Source: Phyllobacterium brassicacearum
Lineage (GTDB): Bacteria; Pseudomonadota; Alphaproteobacteria; Rhizobiales; Rhizobiaceae
NCBI RefSeq assembly: GCF_003010955.1
Contig: NZ_PGGO01000024.1
Coordinates: 1 to 64,000 of the forward strand
Length of the DNA: 64,000 nt
Reading direction: 5' to 3'
The translations under genes were made by a program, and so were the position numbers. Shown one piece after another: positions 27,420-36,560 of the stretch. The notes beneath the pieces are model-generated. The model did no database searches, was not told the DNA's origin, and worked only from the letters and a program-made list of their open reading frames with translations. Numbering within the stretch: the stretch's first letter is position 1; the number at the start of each line of letters is the position of its first letter.

Positions 27420-28938
27420 GGCCAGCCTCTTCGCTCTGGAGCCATTCTCCTGCCATCATCAGACCGAGCATGCGTGGATCGGCGGTTTCTGCGGCGACCG
27501 GCGGTGAAAGCCTGCCTTTGACGATGGCCTGAATACGGTCGGCAAGTCCGATCACCTCATCGAGATCTTCCGATATCAGGAGCACCGCGGTTCCCTGACT
27601 GCGAGCTTCCAGTATGCGGGCATGGATGGCCGCGACCGCACCTTCATCGAGACCGCGCGTCGGCTGGGCAGCGATGAGGATGCGTGGCCGGTCATGCAAA
27701 TTGCGCCCAAGAATGAGCTTCTGCATATTGCCGCCGGAAAGAAGACGCGTGCGGCTGGTCGGCCTGCCGCCCCGTACGTCGAATTCCCCGATGATCCGTT
27801 GGGCGAAGGCTATGCCGGCCTTTCGGTTCACCAGACCATATTTCGAAAAGGCGGGAGTCCAGATGCGCTCCAGTACGGTGTTTTCCCATATGGCCATCTC
27901 GCCGATCGCGCCCTCATTGTTACGGTCTTCCGGAATTCGGCCGATACCGGATTCGATCAGGGCGCGCACGCCAAGGTTTGCAAGAGGTTCCCCGAAAAGC
28001 CGGATATTGCCGATACTTGGCTCCGCAAGACCGGACACAAGATGCGAGAGCACCGCCTGGCCATTTCCGGAGACGCCGATAATGCCGAGTATTTCACCCT
28101 CGCACAGCCGGAAACTGATGTCCTTGAGCCGGTCCACGCCGCCCCGCCGGACCGTTACCCCGGTTGCTTCCAGAGCTACGGCGCCGGGCGTGGCCGCATC
28201 GCGAATCGGGCGTGTCACGCGGTGACCGACCATGAGTTCGGCCAGTTCCGCCTTGCTGGTCTCGCCCACGCGCCGCTCTGCTGCCACCTTGCCGCCACGC
28301 AGGACGACGATGCGATCGGCGGCGGCCATCACCTCATCGAGCTTGTGGGAAATGAAGATCAAGGAGAGTCCCTGCTTTGCCATTTCCTTCAGCGTGCTGA
28401 AAAGGCGCTCCGCTTCTATATTCGTCAGCACCGCCGTCGGCTCGTCGAGGATAAGAATACGGGCGTCGTTATAGAGCGCCCTGAGGATTTCCACCCGTTG
28501 CTGTTCGCCCACCGACAGATCGCCAAGTCTGGCATCGGGATTGACGCTGAGGCCGAAGCGTTGCGAAATGCTAAGGAGTTTCGTTCGCGCCGCGGCGGTG
28601 TCGGACTTGAATGACCAGAGTTTTTCCGTGCCAGTCATGACATTGTTCAGAACCGTCAGGTTTGGCGCCAGTGAAAAATGCTGGTGCACCATGCCGACCC
28701 CAGCTCTGATCGCCGCACGGGGTTTGCCGGACGGTAATTCAACGTCATCGACGCGGACAGTGCCGGAATCTGCCGTGTAATGTCCAAAGAGAATGCTCAT
28801 CAGTGTCGTCTTGCCGGCACCGTTTTCGCCAAGCAGCGCCAGAATTTCGCCCTTGCGAAGTGCGATGGAGATGTTCTCGTTGGCAACGATGTCGCCAAAG
28901 CGCTTGCTGATGCCGGAGAGTTCGAGAACGGTCGTCAT
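27409..28938 (-). CDS. Nucleoside/base-type ABC transporter ATP-binding protein (two ATPase domains)
   Basis: 509 residues with two ABC domains, as in the YufO/RbsA type. Domain 1 (about 1-240) has GENGAGKTT, LSVGEQQRVEILRALY and ILILDEPTAVL. Domain 2 (about 255-500) is partly degenerate, as usual: GVSGNGQAV for Walker A and LLSGGNMQKLILGRNL with AAQPTRGLDEGA. It powers the two permeases downstream. The start overlaps the amidase stop by four bases. Confidence 0.9.
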   Translation of the reverse strand: MTTVLELSGISKRFGDIVANENISIALRKGEILALLGENGAGKTTLMSILFGHYTADSGTVRVDDVELPSGKPRAAIRAGVGMVHQHFSLAPNLTVLNNVMTGTEKLWSFKSDTAAARTKLLSISQRFGLSVNPDARLGDLSVGEQQRVEILRALYNDARILILDEPTAVLTNIEAERLFSTLKEMAKQGLSLIFISHKLDEVMAAADRIVVLRGGKVAAERRVGETSKAELAELMVGHRVTRPIRDAATPGAVALEATGVTVRRGGVDRLKDISFRLCEGEILGIIGVSGNGQAVLSHLVSGLAEPSIGNIRLFGEPLANLGVRALIESGIGRIPEDRNNEGAIGEMAIWENTVLERIWTPAFSKYGLVNRKAGIAFAQRIIGEFDVRGGRPTSRTRLLSGGNMQKLILGRNLHDRPRILIAAQPTRGLDEGAVAAIHARILEARSQGTAVLLISEDLDEVIGLADRIQAIVKGRLSPPVAAETADPRMLGLMMAGEWLQSEEAGHAS

Positions 28939-30392
28939 GCCGCCAAACCCGCAACAGGGAAGCGGTGATGCCAGCGTTCCTCCGCTTCAAGCCTTGCAGC
29001 AACAGCAAGCAATACGGGTTCATGCCCCATAGGGGCGAGTAACTGCACGGGCAAAGGCAAGCCGTCCTTGGCCCGGCCGAAGGGCAGGGTAATCGCCGGG
29101 AAGCCGGACACATTGGCAAGCGAGGCAAGCGGCGCGAAAGTTGCCATGCGATCAAGATGCAGTTCTGTATCCACGTGATCGGTTGGAAAGGAACCGATCG
29201 CCGGCGGTGCAAAAGAGAGCATGGGCGTCAGGATACAGTCCACCGTTTCGAACAATGCCCAGACATTGTAACTGACGTGGAGTGCATCGTTCAGTATGCC
29301 CCACAATTCCGTCCCCGCCATACGGTGACCCCGCTCGGCAAAGGCCCGCGACAGTGGCTCGGCAAGTTCCATATCGATCGCGGCGCTGTCCGCAAGGCGG
29401 GCAAGGTTTACGGAAACGATACCCGCGAACACCCTTTGGCTTGTGGCAGCGGATTTTTCCAAGGTTTCCCATTTGAGCGGTACAACTTTGTGTCCGTCTG
29501 CTTCCAGTACACGCGTGGCCTCCGTGACCGTCTGGCACCGTTCATCATCGGTGGGATAAAGTGCCCCCGTGCCGGTCAAAAAGCCAATACGGAACTTGCT
29601 TTCACTATGGTCCGGGGCAACCGGATCGGCGTAGGGACCTTTAGCCTTGCCACGGAGTGTCTGGAAAATCAGCGCCGTATCACGCACGGAACGGCAGACT
29701 GCCATCTCGCTGGCGATGCCGCCGAGATGATTGCCGAAAAGTGGCCCGCCGGGCATGGCGCCCCGTGTCGGTTTTAGTCCGACGAGACCGCAGCACGCGG
29801 CGGGCACCCGGATTGAGCCACCTGCATCCGTCGCGTGGGCGATTGCCACAATACCGGAGGCAACGGCAGCGGCAGCGCCACCGGAAGAGCCCCCGGCCGT
29901 TCGGGCGGGATCAAGAGGGTTGCGGCAGATCGGACCCCGTGCAGGTTCGCTTGCCAATGAAAGACCGAATTCCGGGCTCGTGGTGAGGCCGAACAGACAG
30001 AAGCCCGCATCGCGAAAGCGCCTTGCAATATCCGAGTCAGCGGAACCCTCCGCACGCCCTTCCAAGGCGTGCGAACCTGCATTGACCGGGAAGCCCGCAA
30101 AAGGCCCCCCGAGATCCTTGGCCAGCGTGGGAACGCCTGCGAATGGTCGTGCGCTGAAACGTACGTGTTCAGTGATGCGCTCCCGTTCCATCGCCATCGC
30201 GGCTGCGATGCCGCTATCCGAATCGAGATGGCAGATTGCTCCTAAACCGGAGTGGTCCGTGGCAGCGGCCAGGGCCGCCACCATGACACCAGTGCAGGAT
30301 GACTCGCCTGTGCTGATTGCCTCAGCAAGCGCTGTCGCATCGCCACGGGTTTTCCCTTGCTTCGCTGTCTTCAACAGGCTCACGCCGCTCAC
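28935..30392 (-). CDS. Amidase-signature family hydrolase
   Basis: About 485 residues. The Ser-cisSer-Lys triad is visible: Lys in FAGVPTLAKDLGG, cis-Ser in TAGGSSGGAAAAVASG and the nucleophile Ser in THATDAGGSIRVPAA-type sequence (DAGGSIRVPAACCG). It hydrolyses a C-N amide bond of an unknown substrate. Placed between the binding-protein and ATPase genes, it probably acts on the imported compound or a ring-opened product. No strong ribosome-binding site decides between GTG codons at 30392 and 30383; the longer frame to 30506 overlaps the binding-protein gene. Confidence 0.85.
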   Translation of the reverse strand: MSGVSLLKTAKQGKTRGDATALAEAISTGESSCTGVMVAALAAATDHSGLGAICHLDSDSGIAAAMAMERERITEHVRFSARPFAGVPTLAKDLGGPFAGFPVNAGSHALEGRAEGSADSDIARRFRDAGFCLFGLTTSPEFGLSLASEPARGPICRNPLDPARTAGGSSGGAAAAVASGIVAIAHATDAGGSIRVPAACCGLVGLKPTRGAMPGGPLFGNHLGGIASEMAVCRSVRDTALIFQTLRGKAKGPYADPVAPDHSESKFRIGFLTGTGALYPTDDERCQTVTEATRVLEADGHKVVPLKWETLEKSAATSQRVFAGIVSVNLARLADSAAIDMELAEPLSRAFAERGHRMAGTELWGILNDALHVSYNVWALFETVDCILTPMLSFAPPAIGSFPTDHVDTELHLDRMATFAPLASLANVSGFPAITLPFGRAKDGLPLPVQLLAPMGHEPVLLAVAARLEAEERWHHRFPVAGLAA

Positions 30393-30405
30393 ACAATCGC
30401 CGTTG

Positions 30406-31392
30406 TTACTTGGGCTGCTCCACCATGATCGGAACTTCGAAGGCCCCGGATTTGATGGCACTGCGTTTGGCTTCCATGGCGGCCTCCGCTGCCGCCGGAG
30501 CCACACCCTTCACGTAAACGATGTCGCTGCCGCCATTCTTCATCAAACCAAAGGGCGTGTAGTTACTGCCGGTCGGCTTCCCCGCCTTCACGTCGGCGAC
30601 GGCGGCATCGAGGATCGGCCGGAAATACCACATGGCATTGGCAAAAACCGTATCGGGATATCTCGGCGTATAATCGATCAATGAACCGACAGACTTGATC
30701 CCGCGCTCCTTGGCGGCATCGGCAGTGCCAATCCGCTCGCCGAAGAGTATGTCGGCGCCCGCGTCGATCTGAGCGAGACCGGCTTCACGCGCCTTCGGGG
30801 GATCGAAGAAGGTGCCGATGAAAGAGACCATATGCTTGGCATCCGGCCTCACTTCCTTGACGCCGGCTGCAAAGGCATTGATCAACATGTTGACCTCGGG
30901 GATCGGAATCGCACCGACTGAACCGACCGTACCTGATTTCGTCATAGCGCCAGCAAGCATACCGGCGAGATAGGCGCCGCCGTGATTCCAGGTTCCGAAG
31001 ACGCCGAAATTTTTGCCTGAAGCCTCTCCGCTGGAGCCCATCAGGAAAGCGGTATCAGGATAATCGGCTGCGACCTGCCGGGCTTCACGCTCCACGGCGT
31101 AGGATTCGCCAACGATCAGTTTGCAACCTTGTTCCGAATATTCGCGCATGGCGCGAGGATAGTCCGTTCCGGATACGCCTTCGGAGAAGACATATTCAAT
31201 GGTTCCGTCGGCAGCGGCGTCCTGAAGTGCCTTGTGAAGGCACGAATTCCACGCATTTTCAACGGGGGATGCATGAACGCCTGCGACCTTCATAACCCCT
31301 TGCGCCCTTGCGGCCGGCACCAAAAGCCCCGCGCCCAGCGCCACTCCCGTTGCCAATACTGCGCGCCGCGAAATTATAGTTTGTTTTGTCAC
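30406..31392 (-). CDS. BMP-family ABC transporter substrate-binding protein
   Basis: 328 residues from a GTG start. The N-terminus SRRAVLATGVALGAGLLVPA is a twin-arginine-like signal ending ARAQ|GVMK; there is no lipobox. The mature part has the BMP/PnrA layout (VAGVHASPVENAWNSCLHKA, YPDTAFLMGSSGE, GAYLAGMLAGAM, GADILFGERIG). This family binds purine nucleosides, and some alphaproteobacterial members serve pyrimidine-ring or urate breakdown loci. It heads the operon of ABC genes, amidase and a broken deaminase. Confidence 0.88.
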   Translation of the reverse strand: MTKQTIISRRAVLATGVALGAGLLVPAARAQGVMKVAGVHASPVENAWNSCLHKALQDAAADGTIEYVFSEGVSGTDYPRAMREYSEQGCKLIVGESYAVEREARQVAADYPDTAFLMGSSGEASGKNFGVFGTWNHGGAYLAGMLAGAMTKSGTVGSVGAIPIPEVNMLINAFAAGVKEVRPDAKHMVSFIGTFFDPPKAREAGLAQIDAGADILFGERIGTADAAKERGIKSVGSLIDYTPRYPDTVFANAMWYFRPILDAAVADVKAGKPTGSNYTPFGLMKNGGSDIVYVKGVAPAAAEAAMEAKRSAIKSGAFEVPIMVEQPK

Positions 31393-31522
31393 TGCCTTGA
31401 TCCCCTGTTTTTTACCAATTGTTCAAAAAATAGTAGGATTTGCACAAAAACGTGTCAAGGGAATGGGTGCTCAAAAAACGATCAATATGGCGTAGGCCGC
31501 TAAGGTTATCCCGGGCCGAAAC

Positions 31523-31800
31523 TTATGGAATCGTAAAGATGCTGATCTGGTCGGTAATGTGCTGATCTGGTCGGTAATGCCTCGAAGCATGACGTTGTGC
31601 GACATCGGCGTCAGGCCGCGCCGCGCCAGGAATTCGGAGGCACGCGGGTCCTCAAGCACGGAACCGGTGGCGAAGATTTCGCGTGTCGTGGCTAGGTGCT
31701 GCACGCGCGAGGCAATGTTCACGGTCTGCCCGAAATAGTCCTGCCGTTCAGGCTCACGGCGATGCAAGACCCTTCGTGGGCGATGTCACGGTAATCCAAA
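31523..31800 (-). pseudogene. Class III adenylate/guanylate cyclase, C-terminal remnant
   Basis: The frame reads HEGSCIAVSLN, then RQDYFGQTVNIASRVQHLAT, REIFATGSVLEDPRASEFLA and MLRGITDQIS, the end of a class III cyclase domain. The 5' part is missing, a small indel lies near 31745, and a 20-bp tandem duplication near the end shifts the frame past the original stop at 31523-31525. It is a dead fragment; the source gene is not in the window. Confidence 0.7.
31540..31579. repeat. Perfect 20-bp tandem duplication
   Basis: The unit tgctgatctggtcggtaatg occurs twice in a row, at 31540-31559 and 31560-31579. It lies inside the cyclase remnant and, being 20 bases long, shifts its frame. Recent slippage is likely, since the copies have not diverged. 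Confidence 0.9.
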
Positions 31801-31853
31801 TTGTGGGCAACGATGTCCGAAACGGCCGAAGAGGGATACGCGCTACAACAAGA

Positions 31854-31895
31854 ATCGGCAAAAAGCTCGCTAATATCGGCATTTTCAAAGGAAGG
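31854..31895 (+). repeat. 42-bp dispersed repeat, copy 1
   Basis: The segment starting aatcggcaaaa and ending atcggcattttcaaaggaagg recurs at 61635-61676 with a few differences (ending atcggcattttcaaacgaagg). Both copies sit next to gene remnants. It may be the end of a mobile element or a shared coding remnant (both copies can be read as L(I/L)SAFS(K/N)EG). The rest of 31801-32009 holds no recognisable gene. Confidence 0.55.
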
Positions 31896-32009
31896 GATAT
31901 CAGTAGCCTTCGACTTTGAATAGACGCCGTAGTTTTAAGAGTGTTTGACAGTTGAAGACGGTATCAGCTGTTCGATACGTTCAATACGACGAAAAACACG
32001 GCCGAAGCT

Positions 32010-33023
32010 TTAGCGGCTGCTTTCCCGTACAAGAAGCGTCGGTTCAATCGCCCTTTGAGTGACGTTCTCCTTGCCGTCAAGAAGATCGAGGATCAGAGCA
32101 GCGGCGATCTCGCCGATCTCGCGGGCACGAACATCGATCGTTGTCAGTGTCGGCACGGCAATGTTGCCGATTTCGTAGTTGCCAAAGCCCCCTATTGCTA
32201 TCTGTTGCGGCACAGCGATGTTTCGCCGCTGACATTCCGTTAGTGCGCCAAATGCCGAAAGGTCCGAGACGCAGATGACCGCCTCTGTGTCCGGGTGATC
32301 CTTCAGCAGGGCTGCCATGGCGACCGCACCCTCGCGCATGGAAATCGGCGGCGCGCCTGCAGCGATGAGACGAGAGCAGTCCAGGCCGTGTCCTGTCATG
32401 GCCTGTACGAACCCGTAACGACGATCACTGCCGCGGATGTCCCCGCCGGCATCGCCGCCGATAAAGGCAATGCGCTCGTAGCCAACGGCGACAAAGTGAT
32501 CGACCATGCCCCGTACCGCTCCGGCGTTCGAAAAACCCACATAGTGGCCGATTGGCTTGGCCGGCACATCCCATGTCTCGATCACAGGGATATGGGCGTT
32601 CTCCAGTAGCTTTTGTGCCCGTGGTGTATGCCGACCACCGGTCACGACGATCGCCTGTGGCTTGCGGCGAAGAAGTTGCTCGATCAGTCGCTCCTCGTTT
32701 TCCATGTCATAGTTGGTATAACCAAGGATGGTCTGCATATCACGAGCAGCGAGCGCGCCCGACAGCCCTGCAATCGTATCGGCGAAGTTTGCGTTGTTGA
32801 TCGAGGGAATGGTAACGGCGACGAAACCCGTCTTTTGGGAGCGCAGGTTCGACGCGGTGGAATCGAAGACGTAGCCGAGTTCTTCGGCAGCCACGAGTAT
32901 GGCCGTTCGTGTCTCCAGGCTGATCAGGCTGTCGGTTTTGAATGCGCGCGAGACCGTCATTGAGGACACGCCCGCCACGCGGGCAATATCGGCCATGGTG
33001 GGTGGCTTTCGATCTAGACTCAT
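32010..33023 (-). CDS. LacI-family regulator of the gluconate/idonate genes
   Basis: 337 residues with helix-turn-helix and hinge at the N-terminus (PTMADIARVAGVSSMTVSRA, then TASNLRSQKTGF) and a sugar-binding-type effector domain, in the GntR/IdnR branch by appearance. It is on the same strand as, and 100 bases after, the gluconokinase gene. It probably acts on the palindrome at 34469 between the two divergent gene groups. Confidence 0.88.
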   Translation of the reverse strand: MSLDRKPPTMADIARVAGVSSMTVSRAFKTDSLISLETRTAILVAAEELGYVFDSTASNLRSQKTGFVAVTIPSINNANFADTIAGLSGALAARDMQTILGYTNYDMENEERLIEQLLRRKPQAIVVTGGRHTPRAQKLLENAHIPVIETWDVPAKPIGHYVGFSNAGAVRGMVDHFVAVGYERIAFIGGDAGGDIRGSDRRYGFVQAMTGHGLDCSRLIAAGAPPISMREGAVAMAALLKDHPDTEAVICVSDLSAFGALTECQRRNIAVPQQIAIGGFGNYEIGNIAVPTLTTIDVRAREIGEIAAALILDLLDGKENVTQRAIEPTLLVRESSR

Positions 33024-33124
33024 GGTGCGTTATGCTGGCTTCAGTTCAAAGTTGCAGGGCACTACATCTCCTTTGTCCGAGCAATGCAAGGCTGGTCACA
33101 GGCCAATCTCGTATGTGCTTCAAG

Positions 33125-33661
33125 TTAGATAGATTGACGCCAACCATTTCTGTTTTGTTGCAGCATCTCGATGGTCCTGGTCAATTCTTGCACAATTTCA
33201 ACGAGAGGCTGGTTGATCGCGACCGTGACGGCGAATTCGTCTGAACGCGGCGCTTCCAGCGCGGCGAACTGGCTGTCGAGCAGGGAAGCCGGCATGAAAT
33301 GTCCCGGTCGGTTGTGCATTCGCCTGGCGATCTCTTCTCTCGTCCCAGACAGGTGGATGAACAGAACGGGCTCTTCAACTTTCGCGCGGATCCGGTCACG
33401 ATAAGCCCGCTTAAGTGCAGAGCAGCCAATTATCGTGGTTTCCTGGCGATGGGCGAGAGCATCGCCTACCCGGTCAAGCCAAGGCCAGCGATCGGTGTCG
33501 TGGAGTGGCGTTCCGGTGCTCATCTTGGCGATGTTCTCTGGTGTATGCAGATCGTCGCCGTCGACGTAGGTTGCGTCCAGCGCCTTGGCGAGTGCGGCGC
33601 CCACCGTGGATTTACCGCAGCCTGAAACGCCCATGATCACAAGTTTGGTCGGGCGAGCCAC
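33125..33661 (-). CDS. gntK: Gluconokinase
   Basis: 178 residues from a GTG directly after the SDR stop. It begins ARPTKLVIMGVSGCGKSTVG with the P-loop, followed by VDGDDLHTPENIAKMSTGTPL, DRWPWLDRVG and CSALKRAYRDRIR, all characteristic of GntK. It phosphorylates D-gluconate to 6-phosphogluconate for the Entner-Doudoroff or pentose-phosphate route. An in-frame ATG at 33688 would overlap the SDR gene and lacks a ribosome-binding site. Confidence 0.9.
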   Translation of the reverse strand: MARPTKLVIMGVSGCGKSTVGAALAKALDATYVDGDDLHTPENIAKMSTGTPLHDTDRWPWLDRVGDALAHRQETTIIGCSALKRAYRDRIRAKVEEPVLFIHLSGTREEIARRMHNRPGHFMPASLLDSQFAALEAPRSDEFAVTVAINQPLVEIVQELTRTIEMLQQNRNGWRQSI

Positions 33662-33662
33662 C

Positions 33663-34421
33663 TTAGAGCGACGCCGTGATGCCGCCATCGACGTACAAGG
33701 TATGACCGTTGACGAAGGACGAGGCATCCGAGGCGAGGAAGATGCAGGCGCCGACCAGTTCCTCGACCTTGCCCCAGCGACCGGCCGGTGTGCGCTTTTC
33801 GAGCCAGGCTGAGAATGTTTCGTCACTGACCAGCGCTGCGTTGAGCGGCGTGTCGAAGTAGCCGGGCGCGATCGCGTTGCATTGCAGCCCGTATCGCGCC
33901 CAATCCGTCGCCATGCCCTTGGTGAGATTGCCGACCGCGCCCTTGGTCGCCGTATAGGGGGCGATTGAGGGCCGGGCCAGCGCGGTCTGGACGCTGGCGA
34001 TATTAATGATCTTGCCCTGTCCGCGGCCGATCATATGGCGCGCGACGGCCTGGCCGACGTTGAAGACGCTGGAGATATTGGTGCGCAGCAGCCGCTCGAA
34101 GGCATCGGCGGGGAAGTCTTCCAGCGGCGCACGAAACTGCATGCCGGCATTGTTGACGAGGATGTCGATCGGCCCGGTCTCGGTCTCGAAGCGGTCAATG
34201 GCTTCGCGCGCCGACTGATGGTCGGTTACGTCGAAGGCGAGCACACCGACCGGCGCTAAAAAGCTCTCCGCCGCCGTCGCGAGCTTGGTTGCGTCGCGGC
34301 CATTCAGCACCACGGCCACGCCCGCTCGCTGAAGCCCGGCCGCCAGCGCAAGCCCGATCCCTTGCGAGGAGCCGGTGACGAGTGCGCGCCGTCCCTTAAG
34401 GTCGAAAAGTTGCAGCGACAT
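33663..34421 (-). CDS. SDR oxidoreductase, gluconate 5-dehydrogenase (IdnO/Gno) type
   Basis: 252 residues from the ATG at 34421, preceded by GGAGGAAAGAT. NAD(P)-binding TGSSQGIG, NNAG and the catalytic YTATK motif are present, and the start LFDLKGRRALVTGSSQGIGL is typical of gluconate 5-dehydrogenases. It would reduce 5-keto-D-gluconate to D-gluconate, the step before gluconokinase. The kinase gene starts two bases after its stop. Confidence 0.85.
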   Translation of the reverse strand: MSLQLFDLKGRRALVTGSSQGIGLALAAGLQRAGVAVVLNGRDATKLATAAESFLAPVGVLAFDVTDHQSAREAIDRFETETGPIDILVNNAGMQFRAPLEDFPADAFERLLRTNISSVFNVGQAVARHMIGRGQGKIINIASVQTALARPSIAPYTATKGAVGNLTKGMATDWARYGLQCNAIAPGYFDTPLNAALVSDETFSAWLEKRTPAGRWGKVEELVGACIFLASDASSFVNGHTLYVDGGITASL

Positions 34422-34468
34422 ATCTTTCCTCCGATTTTTTGCCTCGACAAACGTCTCCAACCACGTTT

Positions 34469-34484
34469 ATGTTATCGATAACAT
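34469..34484. promoter_or_regulatory. Perfect 16-bp operator between divergent idonate/gluconate genes
   Basis: The palindrome atgttatcgataacat closely resembles the gluconate/idonate operator of enteric GntR and IdnR (ATGTTACCGGTAACAT, from memory). It lies 47 bases from the idnO-like start and 37 bases from the divergent reductase start, so one site could control both directions. The LacI-family gene at 32010 is the likely ligand. Confidence 0.8.
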
Positions 34485-34521
34485 TTTCTGTCAAGCCAGT
34501 TCCTTTGGAGGAAAAAGCAAA

Positions 34522-35469
34522 ATGTCGAACCCGGAAATCCTGCAGCTCGGGCCTTATCCCCAATGGGACGAGGAGCCGCTGAACGCCGCCTTCGGCGTGC
34601 ACCGCTACTTCGATATCGCCGACAAACCAGCGTTTCTTGCAAAGAGCGGCCCAAGCATACGTGCCATTGCAACGCGCGGCGAGCTTGGCGCCAACCGGGC
34701 AATGATCGAGGCCTGCCCCAATCTGGAAATCATCTCTGTCTACGGTGTCGGCTACGACGCCGTCGATCTTTCAGCCTGCCAGGAGAAGGGCATCCGCGTC
34801 ACCAACACGCCCGATGTCCTGACCAACGACGTCGCCGATCTTGGCGTCGCGATGATGCTTTGCCAGTCGCGCGGCGTGATCGGTGCCGAAGGCTGGGTGA
34901 AGGATGGCAGCTGGAGCGCGAAGGGTCTGTATCCGGTCAAACGCCGCGTGTGGGGACGACGCGCTGGCATTCTTGGCCTTGGCCGTATCGGTTTCGAGGT
35001 CGCCAAGCGTCTCAAGGGGTTTGACATGGAGATTTCCTACAGCGACGTTGGGGCGAAGTCCTATGCTGAGGGCATGCGCTTCGTCGCTGATCCGGTCGAA
35101 CTTGCGCGGGATGTGGACTTCCTGTTTGTCACGCTCGCAGCATCCGCCGAGACACGCCACATTGTCGGCCCCGACGTAATCGCTGCTCTCGGTCCACAGG
35201 GCATGCTGATCAACATCTCGCGGGCCTCCAACATCGATGAGGAAGCTTTGCTCGATGCGCTCGAAAGCGGCGCGCTCGGCTCTGCCGCGCTTGACGTCTT
35301 TGAGGGCGAGCCGAAGCTCAACCCGCGCTTCCTTGCGCTCGATAACGTCCTGCTCCAGCCGCACCACGCCTCCGGAACCATCGAGACCCGCAAGGCCATG
35401 GGCAAGCTGATGCGCGACAATCTTGCAGCGCATTTCTCCGGAGCGCCGCTCCTGACGCCGGTTCTTTGA
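34522..35469 (+). CDS. D-isomer-specific 2-hydroxyacid dehydrogenase (2-ketogluconate/glyoxylate reductase type)
   Basis: 315 residues from the ATG at 34522, which follows TTGGAGG; the frame is open further upstream through the operator region but has no start signal. The Rossmann motif is GILGLGRIG; the catalytic Arg lies in INISRASNIDEEAL, Glu in DVFEGEP and His in QPHHASGT. It probably reduces a 2-keto sugar acid such as 2-ketogluconate or 2,5-diketogluconate, feeding the gluconate module. Confidence 0.85.
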   Translation: MSNPEILQLGPYPQWDEEPLNAAFGVHRYFDIADKPAFLAKSGPSIRAIATRGELGANRAMIEACPNLEIISVYGVGYDAVDLSACQEKGIRVTNTPDVLTNDVADLGVAMMLCQSRGVIGAEGWVKDGSWSAKGLYPVKRRVWGRRAGILGLGRIGFEVAKRLKGFDMEISYSDVGAKSYAEGMRFVADPVELARDVDFLFVTLAASAETRHIVGPDVIAALGPQGMLINISRASNIDEEALLDALESGALGSAALDVFEGEPKLNPRFLALDNVLLQPHHASGTIETRKAMGKLMRDNLAAHFSGAPLLTPVL

Positions 35470-35480
35470 AGGAAGAAGTC

Positions 35481-36512
35481 ATGAAAGCCATCGTCGCACA
35501 CGCGGCCAAGGACGTGCGTATCGAAGACGTGCGCGAAGAGCAGGCCGGTCCAGGTGAGGTGAAACTGCGCCTCGCCACCGGCGGGATCTGCGGCAGCGAT
35601 CTGCATTACTACAATCATGGCGGCTTCGGCACCGTCCGCCTGAAGCAGCCGATGATCCTCGGCCACGAGGTTTCCGCCACCGTGGAAGCGCTTGGGGAAG
35701 GTGTCGAGGGCTTTGCGGTCGGCGATCTTGTTGCCGTCTCGCCCTCGCGTCCCTGCCGGAGTTGCAAATACTGTCAGGAGGGCCTCCACAATCAATGCCT
35801 CAACATGCGCTTTTATGGCAGCGCAATGCCTTTTCCGCATATTCAGGGCGCCTTTCGTGAGAGCCTCGTTGCAGATGCCTTTCAATGCGTGCCGGCCGGA
35901 GACCTAACGCCCGGCGAAGCGGCCATGGCCGAACCTTTGGCCGTGACGCTGCATGCGACCCGGCGTGCCGGCGAAATGCTGGGCAAGCGCGTGCTCGTCA
36001 CAGGCTGCGGTCCGATCGGGGTGTTGTCGATTCTATCTGCCCGCCGCGCCGGCGCCGCCGAGATCGTTGCGACCGACCTTTCTGATTTCACGCTCGCCAT
36101 GGCGAAGACGGCTTGCGCTGACCGCACAATCAATACAAAGGACGAGCCCGAGGCATTGGCGGCCTATTCAGCCAACAAGGGAACCTTCGACGTGCTCTAC
36201 GAATGCTCCGGCGCGGCGGCCGCGCTCTCCAGTGGTATCGCGGCACTCAGACCTCGTGGTGTCATCGTCCAGCTCGGGCTCGGCGGTGATATGAGCCTGC
36301 CGATGATGGCAATCACCGCCAAGGAGTTGGACCTGCGCGGTTCCTTCCGCTTCCATGAGGAGTTTGCAACCGGTGTCTCGTTGATGCGCAACGGGCTGAT
36401 TGACGTAAAACCGCTGATCACCCACACCGTGCGGCTCGAAGATGCGCTCTTGGCCTTTGAGATCGCCTCGGACCGCAGCCGGGCGATGAAAGCCCAGATC
36501 GCGTTCTCGTAA
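35481..36512 (+). CDS. idnD: Zinc alcohol dehydrogenase, L-idonate 5-dehydrogenase-like
   Basis: 343 residues from the ATG at 35481 after GAAGGAAG. Catalytic zinc ligands are in GGICGSDLHYY and LGHEVSATVEAL, the structural zinc cysteines in CRSCKYCQEGLHNQC, and the cofactor loop in VTGCGPIGVLS. The overall sequence fits L-idonate 5-dehydrogenase, which makes 5-ketogluconate for the IdnO-type SDR encoded across the divergent promoter. Sorbitol dehydrogenase is the main alternative, but the neighbours favour idonate. Confidence 0.82.
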   Translation: MKAIVAHAAKDVRIEDVREEQAGPGEVKLRLATGGICGSDLHYYNHGGFGTVRLKQPMILGHEVSATVEALGEGVEGFAVGDLVAVSPSRPCRSCKYCQEGLHNQCLNMRFYGSAMPFPHIQGAFRESLVADAFQCVPAGDLTPGEAAMAEPLAVTLHATRRAGEMLGKRVLVTGCGPIGVLSILSARRAGAAEIVATDLSDFTLAMAKTACADRTINTKDEPEALAAYSANKGTFDVLYECSGAAAALSSGIAALRPRGVIVQLGLGGDMSLPMMAITAKELDLRGSFRFHEEFATGVSLMRNGLIDVKPLITHTVRLEDALLAFEIASDRSRAMKAQIAFS

Positions 36513-36560
36513 CGTCCTCGTTTGCAGGGCGGCCAAACGGGGCCACTTTCTGCTGTGCCG

